Below are positions 1 through 6,000 of a stretch of DNA of 8,629 bases, in pieces; position 1 is the first letter of the stretch, and the number at the start of each line of letters is the position of its first letter. A program made the translations under genes and the position numbers. The notes beneath the pieces were generated by a model, which made no database searches, was not told where the DNA came from, and saw only the letters and a program-made list of their open reading frames with translations. The stretch comes from Chitinophagales bacterium (GTDB lineage Bacteria; Bacteroidota; Bacteroidia; Chitinophagales; JAHDHT01), in the NCBI GenBank assembly GCA_020631175.1, contig JAHDHT010000074.1:3410-12038 (forward strand), read 5' to 3'.

Positions 1-3000
1 TAGAGCAATTCTTACAAACTAACGTAGACAATACAGGCATTGATGCTGCCTCTGGCACTTGGGAATTAATTGATGCAAATGGAGTAAGCACTCCAATTGC
101 TGATCCAACAAATTTTGTTGCTCCAAATCCAGGTCCTGCTTGCGGCTTCTTTACAATTCAAAATACCGTAACAAGTACATGTGATGAAACAGCGACAGAA
201 GCTGGTTGCTCTATCGATTGTACCAATATTGCAACACAAACAGTTCAAATTTGTCCTTCTTTAGATCCAACATTCATGACAACATGTGTTTGTTGTGATG
301 CAATGCCATACTGGTTACCAGGTGGTGGTAATTTAACCAATCCAGACCCGGGAACATATCAAGAATTACCAAGTATTGCGGTTGCAGATATTACGGGAAC
401 ATGGACTGGTTCAGGTGTATTCTTTAATGATGGAGGAACACCTAACGATCCATCTGATGATTTATATTATTTCGATCCAAGAGTTGATGATCCTGTAGGT
501 ACTCTTGCTCAAATCGATCCGGCCGCACAAGGTCAATTTATCACTTCTGAAGGTGAATGGACTGTTCAGTATGAAATAGGTGAACAGCCTTGTGAAAATG
601 AATACGTTTTAGATTTCGATATTTCTTGTCCGGTTGATGTAAGCTTAACAGATAACTCTATCTGCGTTAGCCCATCAAACAGCTTGAACTTAATCGGTCA
701 ATTTACTGAAGCTACTACTCCAGGTGGTATTTGGTTCTTAGATCCAAATACAGATCCTAATCCGGATCCTGCTAACGGCGACATCGCTGTTTCTCCAGGT
801 GGTGCTTTAACATATGATGCAACTACTATCACAGAAGCAACTACAGTTGTAGTTAGCTACTCTGTAGGTAATGCATGTGCAGGTGGTGCTTGTGTAGGAA
901 TCGGTTCTACTACAATTACATTAGTTCCTGCTCCTCAGGTTGATTTCGATTACCCTGATTTCGCTTGTAACTCTGAATTGATGGATCTTAACATGTGGGA
1001 TTACGTTGTAACTCCTTCAGGTTCTGTTCCTTCTTCTACAGATGCATTCTATATTAATAACTATACTCCTGTAGGCGGTAACCCAACTCCTTGTAATGGA
1101 GATCCTGCATGTCCTTACACTGTTTCTAATGATGGCGCAACTGCCACCATACAAGGTGCCGGTGATTTCTTAGGATTAATGGAAGTTTGTTACGAAGAAT
1201 TAGCTTCTGACGGTGCTGGTCAGGATTGTGTTGCTACTGATTGTGAGTTAATCTATATCACAGAAATCAATGCTACAGTACAAGATGCTGAAGCTTGTGT
1301 TGATTGCGCTGGTGAGTGTTTCGATTTAGATCAGTTATTTACTGCTGAAACAACTCAAGGTGGTGTATTCATCATTAACTCTGCAACTGATCAGGCTGCT
1401 ACTAACGTATTAGGTGACTTCACAATTAACGGTGGTAACTTATGTTATGATTCTAACTCAGTTGATGATATTACAACTGTAACAGTAACTTATTCTGTTG
1501 CTGCTGATCCTTCTGGTGTAGGTACTACTTGTATCAGAATCGACGAAGCAGATATCGTACTTGTTCCAAGTCCGGATCCGTACTTCGCAGGAGAGCAAAC
1601 AGTTTGTGCTACTGATCCTGGTTTCACTATCGATTTATTCGATGATTGTTATGGTGACAATGCTTGGTATGCAGATGCTGCTAACTGGCAAGTAACTGGT
1701 AATTCTGTTGGTAATAACGGAATGGACGGATTAGTAAATGGTCTGTTTACAGTGAATGCTGCTAATGGAAATGCATTAGACGTTGATCCTGAAGCTGCAA
1801 TAGCTAATCCAACAATGGCCGGTGAATACTTAATTACATATACTGCATCTTCAACTGGTTTAACTACTGGTCCTGGTGGTACTGATTGTACAGACGTAAT
1901 CTCTACTTCTGTATTCATCTATCCTTCATACGATGCATGTTTCGATCTTCAAGCTTCAATTTGTACGAGCAACGCTCCATTCGTATTGACTGCTGATGAA
2001 GATATGTTAACAGACTTCACGAATAACAGTTTATTCGGTCAGATGGAATCTGAAATCTCTATCTGGAATGTTGTTGGTCCTGATGGTGTAACAACCACAT
2101 TACCATTAGTGGGTGATGGTTCAGGTGATGCTACATTCGATCCAGGTGTAGGCCCTGGTACATATACTATTACACACTTCTTAGGTTATGACAACTGTCA
2201 GACTACTTGTGTAGCTCAGATCGAAGTTAAGCCTATCGTAGATGCTGATATCGAAGATCAGACAATCTGTAGTTCTACTTCTCAGAATATTGATCTTGGA
2301 ATCATGTTCACTGGTACAACAACAGGTGGTGGTACATTCACACTTGATCCTGATGGTGACGGTTACGTAGGTACTGCAACTGATCCTAATGGTAACACAG
2401 TGAACTTAACTACTGCTGATGTTGCAATCTTAGCAAACGGTGTAACACTTGTTTATCAGTCTAACTTAGCACAGGATGCTACTGATATGGTAATCGATGT
2501 TCTTTACACAGTTGGTGATCCATTATGTTGTGATGATGCGACAACTGCTGCAGTTGAAATGTGTATGGAAGGAATGGATGATTGCTATGATGAAGATCAG
2601 GCTACATTATATATCACAGGTGGTCACGATGTATTCTTAGACTTCCCTGAAGATGAGTACTGTTCTGATGCAGATCCGATTTGTATCTACGACTTCTCTT
2701 CTATCGAAGATGTAAGTTTACCAGGTGTTGAAGTTGATCTTGACGGTGTATTAGAGCCGGGTGAAGTTAGCTTCGAAGTAGTTGCTGTTAATGGTAGCTA
2801 TGATCCTGATTCATTATATGTGGATGCTAACAACAATGGTGTTCCTGATGTAGGAATCGACTTCTTCTACGCCGACGTAATCGACTTAAGTGGATGTGTT
2901 GGTACCGATGATGCTTCTGGTCCTTCAACTGCAGGTTACACTTGCGATTGTGCAACAGTTAACTTAGAAGGTGTACCGAAAGAGGTTACTTTAACAATAA

Positions 3001-6000
3001 GAATGACATACTTCGATTTCGAAGATGCTAACGGAAACGGAATAGCTGATCCTTCTGAAATTGGAGCAAATAGTGGTTGTATCGCATTAGCAGAAGATAA
3101 CATCTTCGTTATCCCTGCAGGTAACGCTCCATTGAAAGATGGCGAAATCTGTGTTGCTGACGGTGTAATCGACTTAACTACATTATTCTATTATCCAATC
3201 GATAATGCTCCTGAAGGTGTAACAACTGTATGTGGTGATTTCTACATTCAGTGTCCTGAAGATGCTGATCTTGGAACTACAATGGATCCTAACGATGAAA
3301 ACATGAACGGAACATTCGATCCTAATGATGCGAATTATCCAAACTATGATTTCACTTGGTTAGATGATCCTACTAAATTATACATCACTTACGTTGTAGG
3401 TCAGGAACCTTGTACTATTGATACAGGAATGACTGTAATCGATCTTTGTCCTCAGCCTACTGCATTTACAGATGTTGTTTGGGGTGAGTGTATCGAAGGT
3501 GGTACAATCAACTTACTCGGTTTAGCCGGCTTACCGGCTAATGCTCCTGGAACATGGACATTAAATGGTGCTCCTGTTGCTAATCCTGCTGAATTAACTT
3601 GTGCTGATTTAGATGCTGCAACTACTGCTACAGGTCCTTCAGGTGATGAGATTCAAGTTGATGGTGTGTTTGTATATACTGCCGGTTCAGATGGATGTTG
3701 TCCTGATGCTTCTGCAACAGTTACAATTGATGCGAACTACTCTTGCGCTACTGATGATTGTGTTGAATTCTCTGATGCAAACAACGGTGATCCTTTAGAT
3801 CCTGCATACTGTACTTCTGATCCTGATTTCGCTGCGAACTCTATGCCTACACTAAGAAGTGTATGTCCTGAGATCATCGAAGTAGGACCATTATCAGATG
3901 CAATCTGTAACGTAAGTAATGATATAGGATTTGGTGCAGCTGTAAGAGGTGATGTACTTCAAATCTCTATCCCTCAGAATACTGTATATCCTAACGCTAC
4001 TGTAGATGATGATTGGTACATCCAGTTAATCTACGTTAACACTAATCCTGGTATCTATGGCGCAGGCGATGTTTGTGCTGATGGTCCTCAGGGCGGTGTT
4101 GGTACGATCGATGAAGATTTCGATATGTTAGGTGGTGATCACTGGGGTCACTCATTCTACGGTACTTCTAATCCAAGTTCTGCATTCACGCCTCCTTCAG
4201 GATGGCCTGCATTCAACCCTGCTACTTATGGTATGACGGGTGATGAATACAACTTAATGTATGTAATGAACGACGAGTGTCCACAGAACCCACGTCAGGG
4301 TGGTAGAACTGCTGTTATCGGTGATATCGCTGCTGATGTTCCAGGTTGTCCTTACACATTCGATCCGGATTTATACATGTATAACAATACAGATCCTGCG
4401 GTAATCGCCGGATACGATCCATTAGCTGGTGTTCCTCTTCCTGCGCCTACTTCTGAATACTGTTCAGATGGTGCTGATATCGGAACAAATGATTACTTCA
4501 TCTTACAATTAGATGCAGCTGATATCTACGCTATGTATGGTGGTAAGCAAGCATTCCTTGATGATTTCTTCGGAAATAACTGTAATGCTCCTTCTGTATT
4601 CTCATGGGCATTTGCTGCAAATACACTTGATGATGTTACTGACATCATGATGGTAATGCACAACATGACTATCTATAACTACAAAGAAGATGTTTCTGCT
4701 GAAAGCACATTATACTGTCCAAACGATGGACCGGAAGACTTCGGTTTCACTTTACGTTGGACGGATATTTCTTGTGATGACGGTTCTACTGTTGTAACTG
4801 GTTTACCAGATTGGTTAACTGACTTCTCATCAGTATTTACAGTTGCTCCTTCTGCAGACCAGACTCCAGTTCAGATTACTGATTTAGCAGGTAATGCTGT
4901 TACAGCAATTACTCCTGCTGCCGGATACGATCCAATTTGTTGGGATGTAACTCTTGATCTTAACCAGTTAGTTCCTCCTGCTTGTGATGACAGAACTTAC
5001 GAGTTTGAAATCTGTCATACTATTAACAAGTGTGAAGGTGACTGTGACGGTGATGGTGAATACCAGGCTTGTCAGACACTTAAGATTAGCAGAGATCACG
5101 TACCGAACTCTGACGTAAGCTACACTGAAGATGGTGAAGATGGTCTATTGAAATTAGGATGTATCGATGATGATAAGCAATACTTCACTGCTGAAGAATT
5201 AGCTTGCTTCTTCGAGCCTTATACAATTCCTGTAGATGCTTTCGGAACTTATCCTGCAGATGCTAACTCTGGTGCTGCAACTTGTGAAGTTCCTGAAGGT
5301 GATTGGGTAGTTCCTGCTCCATTCTGTGATTACGTAATCCAAAATGGTGATGACTATGCAGTTCTTCAAACTATCTGTGAAGGTCTTGAAGCTGACTTCG
5401 GTGCCTTAACAGGAAATGACTTTGGTTATACTGCTCCAACATCTACTGGTAATGACCTTGTTGGATTACCTAATCCAAATGAGCCATATCCATCAATGTT
5501 GAATAATCCTAAGCGATTAATCATACCAGTTGAGTACACTACTCAGGTATGTGAGACTTGTCCTCCGAACACTATCGTAAGATATGTTCAGGTTACTAAA
5601 GCTCCAGAAGTTACTCTTGCTATTCCTGATAGCCCGGGTATCTGTCCTGAAGAGCAGTCTATCATTTGTTTAGATGAATACTGTGAGTGGCCAAATTGTA
5701 CTTACGACTTAGTATTTACAAATGCTAACTCTATAAACTTAATCAGCTCTGACACGAATCCTGTAGATGGTATTCCTGATCTTCAGAATCCTGGTTGTCC
5801 TACTGATTTAGGTACAGCTCCGGTTGAAGTAGAAGGTGTAGATATCGTTTACCCAATGGATGCAGATTACGATCCGGCTTTAGCTTGTGCTCCAAATGCT
5901 CCATATATCATCGTTGATTGGCAAGTACTTTCTGAACCAGGTGTTGGCGTTCTTGACGCAGCCGGTGAAGAATTACTTGGAAACTTCAACTTAGAATTAA

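Larger units (their letters stand above)
2634..3125 (+). repeat. Module 7, large, with two TSP3-like acidic loops
   Basis: Residues 878-1041, about 160 residues and so larger than a simple module. The N-terminal strand has D-E-Y-C-S-D. Two loops look like calcium-binding TSP type 3/EF-hand loops: D-A-N-N-N-G-V-P-D (2823-2849) and D-A-N-G-N-G-I-A-D-P-S-E (3024-3059). Between them lies a C-D-C pair. The module ends I-F-V-I-P-A-G. Lys at 2979 and Arg at 3000 sit together. The lack of the T-T-x-G-G motif makes the fold uncertain. Confidence 0.5.

Noticed and set aside
66..248. 60-codon open frame on the minus strand, Cys-rich
   Set aside because: It is antisense to the giant frame; its Cys and Thr content comes from reverse-complemented Ala/Thr codons, and there is no separate support.
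1649..1918. 89-codon open frame on the minus strand
   Set aside because: Antisense shadow of module 4. Composition follows from the complement of Asp/Ala/Gly-rich codons; the plus frame has clear module motifs.
3613..3798. 61-codon open frame on the plus strand in another phase, Leu/Gln-rich
   Set aside because: Phase-shifted reading of GCT/GAT/ACT-rich coding sequence; it overlaps module 9 completely and is low complexity.
5031..5072. Zinc finger or ferredoxin-like cluster
   Set aside because: Cys spacing does not match these families and the surroundings are extracellular-type, Asp-rich loops.
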